From contig NZ_CANMNK010000003.1 of NCBI RefSeq assembly GCF_947499265.1, positions 310,001 to 374,000 on the forward strand: 64,000 nt of DNA, written 5' to 3'. Of the stretch, positions 18,011 to 27,611 are shown piece after piece. Source of the stretch: an uncultured Roseobacter sp. Lineage in GTDB: Bacteria > Pseudomonadota > Alphaproteobacteria > Rhodobacterales > Rhodobacteraceae. Every line of letters begins with the position of its first letter. Position 1 is the stretch's first letter. The translations under genes were made by a program, and so were the position numbers. The notes below the pieces were generated by a model that searched no databases, had not been told where the DNA came from, and saw only the letters and a program-made list of their open reading frames with translations.

Positions 18011-18394
18011 TTACTCCGGCGACCAGGCCTCATAATCACTGCGCGGCGCAGGATCAGAGCGACGAATGGATCCCTTGGGGGCATAGGCAAGTGCGGTACC
18101 GGTCAGGTTTTCCTGATGCGGCTTTTCCCAAGACTTGTGTGACAGGGGCGCGTCGGTCGGGGCGGCATCCCAGGTATGGTGCAACCAGCCGTGCCAATCG
18201 GGATCGATCCGGCTGGCTTCCGCCTCGCCATTGTAGATCACCCAGCGGCGCGACTTATCTTTGTTTTCGTAGAAAACATTTCCCTGACTGTCCTCGCCGA
18301 CCTTGACACCGTTGCGCCATGTCCAAAGCTGCGTGTTCAACGTCTGGCCATTCCACCACGTGACTGCGCGCAGAACAGATGTCAGAATTCCCAT
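18011..18394 (-). CDS. NDUFA12-family NADH dehydrogenase (complex I) accessory subunit
   Basis: A 127-aa protein, homologous to mitochondrial NDUFA12 (B17.2). Seen are [13 protein letters not shown]-like N-terminus, [36 protein letters not shown] and a C-terminal YEAWSPE. The ATG at 18394 is chosen because GGAGG lies six bases upstream and the family begins here; the open frame continues 72 codons further without homology. In alphaproteobacteria it is an accessory subunit of complex I at the inner membrane. It is the first gene of a run with mlaD and DUF2155. Confidence 0.94.
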   Translation of the reverse strand: MGILTSVLRAVTWWNGQTLNTQLWTWRNGVKVGEDSQGNVFYENKDKSRRWVIYNGEAEASRIDPDWHGWLHHTWDAAPTDAPLSHKSWEKPHQENLTGTALAYAPKGSIRRSDPAPRSDYEAWSPE

Positions 18395-18486
18395 GAAATG
18401 CCTCCGGTCGCACTGTTGCTCCACATATGCCGGATTGCGTCGGAAACGTCCAGTTGGATGCGCGGCATATGGCGGTTTTCGCCCCG

Positions 18487-18849
18487 TTATTCCGGCAGCA
18501 AAGCGGTGACTTCGATTTCGATGCGGTCCTCGGGCGTAATCAACCCGCATTCGATCATTGTCGCCACAGGCGGGTTCTCTCCAAACGCCTCGCGCAGCAT
18601 CGGCCAACACGCGGGAAATTCGGCACGGTCGGGCAGCATATAGGTCACCCGCGCGACATGGGCAAAATCAGTGCCCGCCTCGGCCAGCGCCTTGCCGATA
18701 ATTTCGAGCGCAGAGCGGCATTGCTCGACCGCGGTGGTGCCGTGGCCGACCGTGCCCGCAACATGCACCCATCCACCCGCGACAACGGCCCGGCAATAGC
18801 CAAGTTTTGGTTCGAACTCTCCGCCGGAAGAAATGCGTTTTATCGCCAT
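18487..18849 (-). CDS. RidA-family protein (enamine/imine deaminase-like)
   Basis: A 120-aa protein of the YjgF/YER057c/UK114 family: [21 protein letters not shown] and a C-terminal VTALLPE. The canonical active-site arginine segment (C-E-V/I-E with upstream R) is represented by [10 protein letters not shown] and the [16 protein letters not shown] end. The ATG at 18849 follows AAAGGAG by five bases. It stands alone between clpX and the NDUFA12 run. RidA proteins hydrolyse reactive enamine/imine intermediates of PLP enzymes; members outside the archetypal group may act on other substrates. Confidence 0.9.
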   Translation of the reverse strand: MAIKRISSGGEFEPKLGYCRAVVAGGWVHVAGTVGHGTTAVEQCRSALEIIGKALAEAGTDFAHVARVTYMLPDRAEFPACWPMLREAFGENPPVATMIECGLITPEDRIEIEVTALLPE

Positions 18850-18957
18850 GACAACTCCTTTGAGTTTCTGTTTCACTATTGGGGCGGCCGACGCGGAGCG
18901 GCTTATGCGCACCGCCCTTACGGTGCGGGGTCTTATGCTCAAAGCCCGCCCTCAATC

Positions 18958-18983
18958 AAAAAGGCAGGCCCAAAGACCTGCCT
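18958..18983 (-). terminator. Rho-independent terminator of clpX
   Basis: Read on the minus strand, AGGCAGG pairs with CCTGCCT around an eight-base loop and is followed by TTTTT. It lies 25 bases after the clpX stop. Confidence 0.75.
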
Positions 18984-19007
18984 AGATGATTTTCGATGCG
19001 TTTTGCG

Positions 19008-20273
19008 CTACCCGGCGCTTGCAGGCTCTTTTTCCGTATCCGCGTGGATCATCAAAGGAGAGGCTTCGGAGACAACCGCTTCTTCGTTCACGACAACCTC
19101 GGTCACGCTTTCCAGACCCGGCAGATCGAACATCGTATCGAGCAGGATGTCCTCCAGAATGGAGCGCAGCCCGCGGGCCCCGGTCTTCCGTTCAATCGCA
19201 CGTTTGGCAATCGCCGACAGCGCGTCATCGGTGAAGGTTAATTGCGTGTCTTCAAGCTCAAACAGACGCTGGTACTGCTTGACCAATGCGTTCTTTGGCT
19301 GCGTCAGTATGGTCACCAGCGCATCCTCGTCGAGATCCTCCAGCGTCGCCAGAACCGGCAAACGACCCACAAATTCAGGGATAAGGCCAAACTTGAGCAG
19401 GTCTTCCGGCTCCAGATCAGTGAAAATCTCACCCACACCGCGTTCGTCATTGTCGCGCACATCCGCGCCGAAGCCCATGGCCGACCCTTTGCCACGTGAA
19501 GCGATGATCTTGTCGAGGCCAGCAAAGGCACCGCCACAGATGAAGAGGATGTTCGTCGTGTCCACCTGCAAGAATTCCTGCTGCGGATGCTTGCGCCCCC
19601 CTTGCGGCGGCACGCTTGCCACGGTGCCCTCCATCAGTTTCAGCAGCGCCTGTTGCACGCCTTCGCCTGACACGTCACGTGTGATGGACGGATTTTCCGA
19701 TTTGCGCGTGATCTTGTCGACCTCATCGATATAGACGATGCCACGCTGCGCGCGTTCGACGTTGTATTCAGAGGATTGCAGGAGCTTGAGGATGATGTTC
19801 TCCACGTCCTCCCCCACATAGCCCGCTTCGGTCAACGTGGTGGCATCTGCCATGGTGAAGGGCACATCCAGAATCCGCGCCAGCGTCTGCGCCAGCAGCG
19901 TCTTGCCACAACCGGTCGGCCCGATCAGCAGGATGTTGGATTTGGCCAGTTCAATGTCGCCACCCTTCTGGGCGTGATTGAGGCGCTTGTAATGGTTGTG
20001 AACCGCGACAGACAGCACCCGTTTCGCCATGGCCTGACCAATCACATAATCGTCCAGCACGTCGCAGATGTCCTTGGGCGTCGGCACCCCATCGGTTGCC
20101 TTGAGCCCAGAGGCCTTGGTCTCCTCACGGATAATGTCCATGCAGAGCTCAACACATTCATCGCAAATGAAAACTGTCGGTCCGGCGATCAGCTTTCGTA
20201 CCTCGTGCTGGCTCTTGCCACAAAAGCTGCAATACAGGGTGTTCTTGCTGTCGCCTGTCGAATTCGTCGCCAT
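19008..20273 (-). CDS. clpX: ATP-dependent Clp protease ATP-binding subunit ClpX
   Basis: A 421-aa AAA+ unfoldase. The N-terminal zinc domain has Cys15, Cys18, Cys37 and Cys40 ([18 protein letters not shown]). Walker A is [10 protein letters not shown], Walker B is VYIDEVDKI, and the pore region and C-terminal sensor-2 ([15 protein letters not shown]) are intact. ClpX unfolds tagged proteins and feeds them to ClpP. clpP lies 138 bases upstream on the same strand, so both may be co-transcribed, with a terminator after clpX. Confidence 0.98.
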   Translation of the reverse strand: MATNSTGDSKNTLYCSFCGKSQHEVRKLIAGPTVFICDECVELCMDIIREETKASGLKATDGVPTPKDICDVLDDYVIGQAMAKRVLSVAVHNHYKRLNHAQKGGDIELAKSNILLIGPTGCGKTLLAQTLARILDVPFTMADATTLTEAGYVGEDVENIILKLLQSSEYNVERAQRGIVYIDEVDKITRKSENPSITRDVSGEGVQQALLKLMEGTVASVPPQGGRKHPQQEFLQVDTTNILFICGGAFAGLDKIIASRGKGSAMGFGADVRDNDERGVGEIFTDLEPEDLLKFGLIPEFVGRLPVLATLEDLDEDALVTILTQPKNALVKQYQRLFELEDTQLTFTDDALSAIAKRAIERKTGARGLRSILEDILLDTMFDLPGLESVTEVVVNEEAVVSEASPLMIHADTEKEPASAG

Positions 20274-20411
20274 GTCAACCCTTTCAGGTCTTGCTAATCA
20301 ACTAATACACCCCTCGGCAGGAGCGTTTCGATACTCTTTTGCCAGCTTAAGCCAGCGCTGACAGGTCCACAATCGCTAATTGGTAAACTGACTGTGCGTC
20401 CTGCGCGAGCT

Positions 20412-21041
20412 TTAGCTGTCTTCGTCCCCTTTGCCACGGCTCTCGACGATCTCGTCGATCAGGCCCCACTTCTTGGCCTCATCCGGCGACATGAAGTTGT
20501 CACGCTCCAACGCTTCTTCAACCTTTTTAAGGGTTTGACCGGTGTGCTTCACGTAAATCTCATTGAGGCGCGTCTTCAGCTTCTGCGTCTCCTGCGCGTG
20601 GATCATGATGTCGGTTGCCTGCCCCTGATAGCCGCCAGAGGGCTGGTGCACCATCACGCGGCTGTTCGGCAGAGAAAATCGCATACCGGCCTCACCTGCT
20701 GTCAAAAGCAGCGATCCCATGGACGCGGCCTGCCCGATGACCAGCGTGGAGACCTTCGGCTTGATGTATTGCATCGTGTCGTAGATCGACAGACCGGAGG
20801 TCACGACACCACCCGGGCTGTTGATGTACATGGAGATTTCCTTGCTCGGATTCTCCGCCTCCAGATGCAACAGCTGCGCCACGATCAGCGACGACATCCC
20901 ATCGTGCACCGGACCAGAGAGGAAGATGATCCGCTCCTTCAACAGACGCGAAAAAATATCATAGGCGCGTTCGCCCCGGCTGGTCTGCTCAACAACCATT
21001 GGGACAAGGGTATTCATATAGGTATCGATGGGATCGTTCAT
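20412..21041 (-). CDS. clpP: ATP-dependent Clp protease proteolytic subunit
   Basis: A 209-aa serine peptidase with catalytic Ser107 ([12 protein letters not shown]), His132 ([13 protein letters not shown]) and Asp181 ([11 protein letters not shown]). The ATG at 21041 ([16 protein letters not shown]) fits the family's usual N-terminus; an upstream in-frame start would add 19 residues. It forms the barrel-shaped chamber with ClpX or ClpA. clpX follows downstream. Confidence 0.97.
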   Translation of the reverse strand: MNDPIDTYMNTLVPMVVEQTSRGERAYDIFSRLLKERIIFLSGPVHDGMSSLIVAQLLHLEAENPSKEISMYINSPGGVVTSGLSIYDTMQYIKPKVSTLVIGQAASMGSLLLTAGEAGMRFSLPNSRVMVHQPSGGYQGQATDIMIHAQETQKLKTRLNEIYVKHTGQTLKKVEEALERDNFMSPDEAKKWGLIDEIVESRGKGDEDS

Positions 21042-21154
21042 GTGGGATGCCTGTTCATTGGTGTTCGCGCAGACCATACTCCGCGAACCGTTACGCAAAG
21101 CTTAGTATCGGCAATCGGGGGCTGCAAGGGGGGCCGTTTCAATCTTAGACATTC

Positions 21155-22396
21155 ATGTTGAAGTGGCTGCCTGCCGCGTTAGATGCCCCCGATATGAATG
21201 CGCTTGAGATCTTTGTACCAACCCGCACGGCGGCGCGGGAACGGCTTGCACGGTTTCTGCCGGATGCGGGCCGCAACTATGCCGCGCGGCGCAACTATGA
21301 CCTGGGTCCGGGGGCACACGCTGGTGTCTCCACCCTGTCGCCCTATCTGCGGTGCCGGCTGATCACTGAAGCAGAGGTGTTGGAGGCTGTTCTGGCGCGC
21401 CATTCCCTGACCGCTGCCGAAAAATTCGTGCAGGAAGTCTTTTGGCGCACCTATTGGAAGGGTTGGCTGGAGCTCAGGCCGGGGGTCTGGCAGCAGTATC
21501 AGCAGGCGTTACACCGGGATATCGACGACCTGCAAACGCAGGCCGGGTTGCGAGACCGTTGGGAAGCCGCCTGCACGGGCAAAACCGGGATCGATTGTTT
21601 CGACCATTGGGCGCAGGAACTGGCGCAAACGGGGTATCTGCACAACCACGCCCGCATGTGGTTTGCCTCGATCTGGGTGTTCACGCTGCAATTGCCCTGG
21701 ACGCTGGGCGCGGATTTCTTTTTGCGGCATCTGTTGGATGGCGATCCCGCGTCCAACACGCTCAGCTGGCGCTGGGTGACGGGCCAACAGACCCTCGGCA
21801 AAACCTATCTGGCCCGCGCCAGCAACATCGAAAAATACACCGAAGGACGGTTCCGGCCGCAGGGCTTGGCAGATGCCGCCGACGCGATGTCGCCACCCCC
21901 GCTGCTCCCCATACGCGCCCTGCCCGCAGTGCAGTCACCGGACCCAAAACTTAAAACGGGGCTGCTGCTGCAGGATGACGATCTGAGCCCGGGGTTTCTC
22001 CTTGATCAGATCACCCCCAGCTGCACTGCCACCCTGTCGCTCCCCAATGGGATCAGCCCGCTGCTGCCCGCACCGCATGTGGCGGCCTTCCGCGATGCCG
22101 CGGCCGAGGATGCCTGCGCGCGGTGGTCCGGCAGGTTGGGCAGCCCCGCCGAAACGGTCAGATCGGTCGCCGATATTCTGGCCTGGGCACAGCGGCAAAA
22201 CCTGCGCCAAATTGTCACCGCCTATGCGCCCGTCGGGCCGGTTGCCGAGACGCTGCAGCAACTGCAGGAACACCCCGACGCGCCGCCGCTTATCCCCTTG
22301 CGGCGCGCCTATGATGAAGCCGCCTGGCCCTTGGCAACAAAGGGTTTTTTCCCTTTCAAGAAGCATATCCCCGACCTGATCAGCCAGTTGATTTGA
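21155..22396 (+). CDS. Photolyase/cryptochrome FAD-domain protein with possible C-terminal antenna-like domain
   Basis: A 413-aa protein. It starts directly with the photolyase FAD-binding domain: STLSPYLRCRLI, EKFVQEVFWRTYWKGW, TGYLHNHARMWFASIWVF and HLLDGDPASNTLSWRWVTG (about residues 60-230). The usual N-terminal alpha/beta antenna domain is missing. Instead, residues about 265-413 look alpha/beta (KTGLLLQDDDLSPG, RQIVTAYAPVGPVAETL) and end with ATKGFFPFKKHIPDLISQL, like the closing segment of an antenna domain. Likely flavin-binding; DNA repair versus light sensing is not decidable. An alternative start is the ATG at 21194. It diverges from clpP. Confidence 0.82.
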   Translation: MLKWLPAALDAPDMNALEIFVPTRTAARERLARFLPDAGRNYAARRNYDLGPGAHAGVSTLSPYLRCRLITEAEVLEAVLARHSLTAAEKFVQEVFWRTYWKGWLELRPGVWQQYQQALHRDIDDLQTQAGLRDRWEAACTGKTGIDCFDHWAQELAQTGYLHNHARMWFASIWVFTLQLPWTLGADFFLRHLLDGDPASNTLSWRWVTGQQTLGKTYLARASNIEKYTEGRFRPQGLADAADAMSPPPLLPIRALPAVQSPDPKLKTGLLLQDDDLSPGFLLDQITPSCTATLSLPNGISPLLPAPHVAAFRDAAAEDACARWSGRLGSPAETVRSVADILAWAQRQNLRQIVTAYAPVGPVAETLQQLQEHPDAPPLIPLRRAYDEAAWPLATKGFFPFKKHIPDLISQLI

Positions 22397-22555
22397 TTTC
22401 TCGCGTGAGTTGCAGCTACACTGGTGTCGGGAGATCCCAATAAAACCAGTCTGATTAGTCATATCGGCGTTACATGCGTCGGGCACATCAGATTTATGAG
22501 GCGTGGCGCAATTAAGCGACCGCGCCATTTACAACGCCACCGACAGAGGAAGCAC

Positions 22556-24589
22556 ATGAACCGTAAAGATATCATCAATAACCCAAGCATCGGAAACAAA
22601 GCAGAAGCCTATGAGGCTTTTGACGATATCCCCACAAACCCGAATCTGAGCCGCACCATTGGTGACGTGATCAACAGCCGCTACGGACGCCGCGACATGC
22701 TCAAGGGCATGCTGGGTGTGACAGCGACGACCGCGCTCTTCGGGACCTCCGCCATGATCGCGCCAAAACAGGCAGTGGCAGGCGGACATGCAAAAGGCCG
22801 GTATAATTTTGATGAACTGACCTGGGGCAACGACGAAAAGCACCACATCGCCGAAGGCTATAACGCCGACATCCTGCTGCGCTGGGGCGACCCGATCACG
22901 GCTGACGCGCCGGAATTCGACGTGATGAACCAGACCGTGGACGCGCAGTTGAAACAGTTCGGCTACAACAACGACTACGTGGGCTTCACCGCACTGAACG
23001 ACGAAGGCACCCGCGGCCTCTTGTGCGTGAACCACGAGTACACCAACGAAGAAGTCATGTTCCCCGGCCTTGGCCGTCAGGACCGTGACGGGTTCACCGG
23101 CATGACCAAGGAGTTGGTGGACATCGAGATGGCCGCCCATGGTGGCACCGTGGTGGAAATCGCCCAAGGAGACGATGGCAAATGGGCGCTGGTGCGCGAC
23201 AGCCAGTACAACCGCCGGATCACGCCCCTGAACACCGAGATGACCATCGACGGCCCCGCCGCCGGGCATGACCGGATGAAGACCAACGCCGACCCCGACG
23301 GCATGACTGTGATCGGCACCGTGAACAACTGTGCGGGCGGCATGACGCCCTGGGGCACCTACCTGATGGCGGAGGAAAACTTTCACGGCTACTTCTGGAC
23401 CGATGTGGTCGATGCTGAAGGCAAGCCCGACGTTTCCGGCCAGGCCGAAGCCACCAGTATGAAGCGCTACGGCGTGCCCGGTGGCTGGTACGCCTGGGGC
23501 AAATTCCACGATCGCTGGAACATCGACAAGGAACCAAATGAGCCCAACCGCTGGGGCTGGATTGTCGAGGTCGACCCGCGCGACCCGTTGGCTGCGCCGA
23601 TCAAGCACACGGCACTGGGTCGCTTCCGCCACGAAGGGGCGGAAACCACCATCTCCTCCAGCGGCAAATTGGTGATCTACTCGGGCGACGACAACCGCTT
23701 TGACTACCAGTACAAATATGTCTCTGGTGGCACGGTCACGGATGAGAACAGCGTCTTTGGCAGCCCACTTATGTCCGATGGTATACTTTACGTAGCGCGC
23801 TTTGACGAGGATGGCACGGTGGCATGGTTGCCGCTGGTGCACGGTGAAGGACCGCTTACGGCGGAGAATGGCTTCAACAGTCAGGCCGACGTGATGATCG
23901 ACACCCGCATCGCCGCCGATCTGCTGGGCGCCACCCCGATGGACCGCCCCGAGGATGCCAACCCAGGCCCGAACGGCACCGCCTACATCATGCTGACCAA
24001 CAACACCAAGCGTCAGCCCGATCAGGTCAACGCCGCCAACCCGCGGCCTGAATCGTCCTTTGGTCACATCATCGAGATCAAGGAAGATGGCGGCGACCAC
24101 GCGGCCACCAGCGGCACCTGGTCGATCCTGGTGAAATGCGGTGATCCGACCATCGAAGAGGTCGGCGCGCAATGGAACCCGGAAACCTCCGAGAACGGCT
24201 GGTTCGGTTCGCCAGATAACTGCGCCATCGACGCGGACGGTCGGTTGTGGATTTCGACCGATCAGGGCTCCAGCTGGGGCAAAACCGGCAAATCGGATGG
24301 GCTCTATGCGCTGGAAACCGAGGGCGACCTGCGCGGGCACTCCAAGCTCTTCTTCCGCTGCCCGGTCGGTGGTGAGCTCTGCGGTCCGTACTTCCACGAC
24401 AGTGGCGAGACGCTGTTCCTCGCGGTTCAGCACCCCGGCACCGATGGGACCAAGGACTTCGCCGGGTTCGAACGCAACTCAACTTTTGAAGACCCGGCAA
24501 CACGCTGGCCGGACTTTGATCCAGCGATGCCACCCCGGCCGTCGGTTGTGGTGGTCACCAAACAAGGTGGCGGCAAAATCGCCATCTAA
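22556..24589 (+). CDS. PhoX-family phosphatase (DUF839), Tat-exported
   Basis: A 677-aa protein. Residues about 42-65 form a Tat signal (YGRRDMLKGMLGVTATTALFG). The mature part matches PhoX/DUF839: LLCVNHEYTNEEVMFPG, NNCAGGMTPWGTYLMAEENFHGYFW with the family's NxCxGGxTPWGT signature, GRFRHEGAETT, VIYSGDDNRFDYQYKYVS and IDADGRLWISTDQGS. PhoX enzymes are Ca/Fe-dependent periplasmic alkaline phosphatases common in marine bacteria. The ATG at 22556 follows AGAGGA by five bases; an upstream in-frame start is possible but unlikely. It stands alone with its own terminator. I see no convincing Pho box upstream. Confidence 0.9.
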   Translation: MNRKDIINNPSIGNKAEAYEAFDDIPTNPNLSRTIGDVINSRYGRRDMLKGMLGVTATTALFGTSAMIAPKQAVAGGHAKGRYNFDELTWGNDEKHHIAEGYNADILLRWGDPITADAPEFDVMNQTVDAQLKQFGYNNDYVGFTALNDEGTRGLLCVNHEYTNEEVMFPGLGRQDRDGFTGMTKELVDIEMAAHGGTVVEIAQGDDGKWALVRDSQYNRRITPLNTEMTIDGPAAGHDRMKTNADPDGMTVIGTVNNCAGGMTPWGTYLMAEENFHGYFWTDVVDAEGKPDVSGQAEATSMKRYGVPGGWYAWGKFHDRWNIDKEPNEPNRWGWIVEVDPRDPLAAPIKHTALGRFRHEGAETTISSSGKLVIYSGDDNRFDYQYKYVSGGTVTDENSVFGSPLMSDGILYVARFDEDGTVAWLPLVHGEGPLTAENGFNSQADVMIDTRIAADLLGATPMDRPEDANPGPNGTAYIMLTNNTKRQPDQVNAANPRPESSFGHIIEIKEDGGDHAATSGTWSILVKCGDPTIEEVGAQWNPETSENGWFGSPDNCAIDADGRLWISTDQGSSWGKTGKSDGLYALETEGDLRGHSKLFFRCPVGGELCGPYFHDSGETLFLAVQHPGTDGTKDFAGFERNSTFEDPATRWPDFDPAMPPRPSVVVVTKQGGGKIAI

Positions 24590-24619
24590 GCTATTGTTAA
24601 AGCTATTTTAAAACCATCA

Positions 24620-24649
24620 GGCCCCGCATCCCCCCGCGGGGCCTTTTTC
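24620..24649 (+). terminator. Rho-independent terminator after PhoX-type gene
   Basis: An 8-bp GC stem (GGCCCCGC/GCGGGGCC) with an eight-base loop is followed by TTTTT. It begins 30 bases after the stop codon. Confidence 0.9.
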
Positions 24650-24759
24650 TATGCTTCAATCTGTCAGGTAATTCGTTGAAAATCGCGATCCACGTGAGAA
24701 ATACCGTGCAAAATCTTGGTTATATTTAATTTTTATCCGGCAGAATGAATATTGCAGAG

Positions 24760-25164
24760 CTAGGCCTGTTGCGTAATTTCGGCAGTGGCCTCGATTTCAA
24801 CCCGTGCGGCATCTTCCACCAGTTCTGAGACCACAACCATCGTCATGGCCGGGAAATGCCGGCCCAATACATCACGGTAGGCGGTACCCACCTCCGCCTG
24901 ATGCGCCAGATATTCTTTCTTGTCGGTCACATACCACGTCAGCCGGGTGATATCCGCTGGCGTCCCACCCGCCGCTTCAACAACCGCACGGATGTTCTGC
25001 AAAGCCTGCCGCATCTGACCGATGAAGTCATGCGCCTCAAAAACCTGATCCGCTGTCCAGCCGATCTGCCCGCCGACATAGAGCGTCCCACCGCGTGTCA
25101 GAACGCCATTGGCATAGCCCTTTGCGGGCTTCCAGCCCTGCGGATGAATGATCTGATGAGACAT
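24760..25164 (-). CDS. RidA-family protein at the end of the kynurenine/ABC run
   Basis: A 134-aa YjgF/RidA-type protein: GTLYVGGQIGWTADQVFEAHDF, QALQNIRAVVEAAGGTPADITRLTWYV and a C-terminal VVVSELVEDAARVEIEATAEI. The ATG at 25164 is chosen over an upstream start because AGAGGAAAGCAC precedes it. It lies 28 bases after the LivF-type gene and is the last gene of a minus-strand run that begins with an aminobenzoate-CoA ligase and includes kynA and kynU. Some RidA relatives act as 2-aminomuconate deaminases in tryptophan or aminophenol breakdown, so a catabolic deaminase role is plausible. Confidence 0.88.
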   Translation of the reverse strand: MSHQIIHPQGWKPAKGYANGVLTRGGTLYVGGQIGWTADQVFEAHDFIGQMRQALQNIRAVVEAAGGTPADITRLTWYVTDKKEYLAHQAEVGTAYRDVLGRHFPAMTMVVVSELVEDAARVEIEATAEITQQA

Positions 25165-25192
25165 GTGCTTTCCTCTCCCAAATTGCCCCGGA

Positions 25193-25882
25193 TCAAACGC
25201 CGAGATACTGATCCGCAACCGCTGCGGTGATCTCTGACATTGCGCCCGACCAGACGTTGGTGCCCCGTTCCAGAATGACCGCCTTGTCAGCGACCCGGCG
25301 CAGGTCCGCGAGTGATTTATCCACGACCAGGATGGCCATGCCGGTTTCCGATTTCAGCCGATGCACCGCCGCCCAGATCTCCTGCCGGACCACCGGCGCC
25401 AGGCCTTCGGTCGCCTCGTCCAGCAACAGCAGGCGCGGGTTGGTCATCAGGGCGCGACCGATGGCCAGCATCTGCTGTTCACCGCCCGAAAGCGAGGCCG
25501 CCGACTGATCCTTGCGTTCCTGCAGGCGCGGAAAAAGGCGCGCAACGACGGCAAAATCCCAATGGCCGGGACGTGCTGCGGCAATCAGGTTTTCATGCAC
25601 CGTCAGGTTGGGGAAACAGCGCCGCCCTTCGGGCACCAGCCCAAGCCCTGCGCGCGCCGCTTTATGGGGCGGTAGGTCGGCGATGTCCTGGCCGTCAAAC
25701 GCAACGCGCCCACCGGAATGTTTCAGCAGGCGACAAATTACCTTGATGGTGGAGGATTTACCCATGCCATTGCGCCCCATGAGCGCGCAAACCTCCCCTT
25801 CCTCCAATGTCAGACTGACGCCAAAAAGCGCCTGACTGGGGCCGTAAAATGCCGCGATATTGTCCAGCGTGAGAAAGCTCAT
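25193..25882 (-). CDS. Liv-type ABC transporter ATP-binding protein (LivF family)
   Basis: A 229-aa ATPase with Walker A GRNGMGKSS, GLGLVPEGRRCFPNLTVHENL, signature LSGGEQQMLAIGRAL and Walker B LLLLDEATEGLAPVV. GRNGMGKS is typical of LivF. Its start overlaps the LivG-type stop by four bases. It works with the LivG, LivM and LivH-type proteins encoded just upstream. Confidence 0.94.
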   Translation of the reverse strand: MSFLTLDNIAAFYGPSQALFGVSLTLEEGEVCALMGRNGMGKSSTIKVICRLLKHSGGRVAFDGQDIADLPPHKAARAGLGLVPEGRRCFPNLTVHENLIAAARPGHWDFAVVARLFPRLQERKDQSAASLSGGEQQMLAIGRALMTNPRLLLLDEATEGLAPVVRQEIWAAVHRLKSETGMAILVVDKSLADLRRVADKAVILERGTNVWSGAMSEITAAVADQYLGV

Positions 25883-26634
25883 AACGCCTCCTCCTCGCCC
25901 AGATAGGCCTCGCGCACATCCCGGTTGGATTTGATCTGCTCTGCGGTTCCCGTTGCGATGACCTTGCCATAGACCAGCACGGAAATGCGGTCCGCCAGGG
26001 CAAAAACCGCGTCCATGTCATGCTCCACCAGCAGGATCGGCGCTTCGCGGCGCAAATCGTCGAGAAACGTGGTGAGCCCCTTGGACCCTTCAGCGCCAAG
26101 ACCGGCCATCGGCTCATCCATCAAAAACACCCGTGGTTTCAGCGTCAGCGCTACCGCCACCTCGAGCAACCGGCGTTGACCATGGCTGAGCTCTGCCGTG
26201 CGCGTGCCCGCATGATCCGCCAGCCCAACCCGTTCCAGCGCCGCCATCGCCGCTGCGCGCAATTCAGGGTTTTTCATCACGGGGGAGAAGAACCGCCAGA
26301 TGGTGCCACGCTGCCCCAGCGCGCCCAGCACCGCATTTTGCAGAACCGTGAATTCCATGGCGAGTGAGGATATCTGAAACGTTCGCCCCAGCCCGGCGCG
26401 CGAGCGCGCAACGGTCGTGAGCTTTGTCACGTTTTGCCCAGCAAACCAGACCTCCCCCGCGTCAGAGGGCAGACCGCCCGCGATCTGCTTGATCAGGGTC
26501 GATTTCCCGGCACCATTGGGCCCAATCAGCGCGTGGATTTCACCCGGGCGCAACGTCAGGGACACGTCATCGGTGGCCACCAGCGCGCCGAAGGATTTGG
26601 TCAACCCTCTGATGTCCAGCAGCGGCTCAGTCAT
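25879..26634 (-). CDS. Liv-type ABC transporter ATP-binding protein (LivG family)
   Basis: A 251-aa ATPase with Walker A GPNGAGKST, signature LSHGQRRLLEVAVAL and Walker B VFLMDEPMAGLG. The ATG at 26634 lies within the last codons of the LivM-type gene (eight-base overlap), a sign of translational coupling; a TTG two codons earlier is a less likely start. It is part of the kyn-linked transporter. Confidence 0.94.
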   Translation of the reverse strand: MTEPLLDIRGLTKSFGALVATDDVSLTLRPGEIHALIGPNGAGKSTLIKQIAGGLPSDAGEVWFAGQNVTKLTTVARSRAGLGRTFQISSLAMEFTVLQNAVLGALGQRGTIWRFFSPVMKNPELRAAAMAALERVGLADHAGTRTAELSHGQRRLLEVAVALTLKPRVFLMDEPMAGLGAEGSKGLTTFLDDLRREAPILLVEHDMDAVFALADRISVLVYGKVIATGTAEQIKSNRDVREAYLGEEEAL

Positions 26635-27610
26635 GGGCAACCTCGCGGCCTGCCAGCGACCCGATCATGCCGCCGCGCGCGAAAAGCACCACCAACAGCA
26701 ACAAGATGCCCAGATAGACGTGCCAGAAATCCGACAGCCCGCCCAGCACGTGTTCGAGCAGGATAAAGAGCGCGGCCCCCGCCACCGGGCCATAAAGCCG
26801 CCCGACGCCGCCGAGGATGACGAAAATCATGATCTCACCGGACATCTGCCAGCTGAACATTGTGGGGCTGACAAACCGGTTGAGATCGGCAAAGAGCGCG
26901 CCCGCCAGCGCCGTGATTGCGCCCGAGATGACAAAGGCCAGCAGGCGCAGCCGGTAAGGCGACAGACCAACGGTTTCGACACGCACCGCGTTTTGGCGCG
27001 CTGCCGACAGGGCAAGACCGAACGCGGAGGCCGCCAGACGCCCGGCGGCAAAGAGCGTTACGGCGAGGATCACAAAGGCAATGGCAAAGAACTGGACGGG
27101 ATCCAGCGTATTGAGCCCCGGAAACCCGTTGCGCACATAGATGGACAGCCCGTCCTCCCCCCCATAAGCTGGCCAGCTGATCGCGAAGTAATAGAGCATC
27201 TGCCCAAAAGCGAGGGTGATCATGATGAAGTAGACCCCAGAGGTGCGTAGGGAGAGCGCCCCGATGGCCAGCGCCGCAAGCGCGCCCGCGATCACCGCCA
27301 CCAGCCAGATTATTGGCATGGCGTTGGTGCCCTCAATGAGGAACGGCGCCTCCATCAGCGGCGTGTAGTTCTGTGCGTGATGCGCGAGAATGCCCATGGC
27401 GTAACCGCCGATGCCGAAAAATGCGGCGTGGCCGAGGCTGACAAGACCGCCCAGCCCCAGCGCAATATTGAGACCGACACCCGCCAGCGCCAGTATGGCC
27501 ACTTTGGTCGCGAGCGTGATGATGAAGGGTTCATCCAGCATCCAGGCCGCGCCAGCGGTTAGCGGCAGCATCAGGAAAAGGGCGGTGTTGATCAGGCTCT
27601 CGCGGGTCAT
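26627..27610 (-). CDS. Liv-type ABC transporter permease (LivM family)
   Basis: A 327-aa permease with LNIALGLGGLVSLGHAAFFGIGGY, YFIMITLAFGQMLYYFA, the loop FGLALSAARQNAVRVETVGL and GEIMIFVILGGVGRLYGPVAG. The ATG at 27610 is one base after the LivH-type stop; the open frame extends 15 codons further into that gene. It forms the channel with LivH. Confidence 0.93.
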   Translation of the reverse strand: MTRESLINTALFLMLPLTAGAAWMLDEPFIITLATKVAILALAGVGLNIALGLGGLVSLGHAAFFGIGGYAMGILAHHAQNYTPLMEAPFLIEGTNAMPIIWLVAVIAGALAALAIGALSLRTSGVYFIMITLAFGQMLYYFAISWPAYGGEDGLSIYVRNGFPGLNTLDPVQFFAIAFVILAVTLFAAGRLAASAFGLALSAARQNAVRVETVGLSPYRLRLLAFVISGAITALAGALFADLNRFVSPTMFSWQMSGEIMIFVILGGVGRLYGPVAGAALFILLEHVLGGLSDFWHVYLGILLLLVVLFARGGMIGSLAGREVAHD

Positions 27611-27611
27611 A

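Noticed and set aside
18909-18926. GCACCG/CGGTGC hairpin near the RidA gene
   Set aside because: Only six pairs with no T-run, and it lies upstream of the RidA gene; the clear terminator is the one at 18958-18983.
22450-22500. Possible Pho box before the PhoX-type gene
   Set aside because: TAGTCAT and GTTACAT do not have the spacing of PhoB direct repeats.
22529-24433. Open frame of 634 codons antisense to the PhoX-type gene
   Set aside because: Val/His/Asp-rich shadow of a clear Tat-exported phosphatase.
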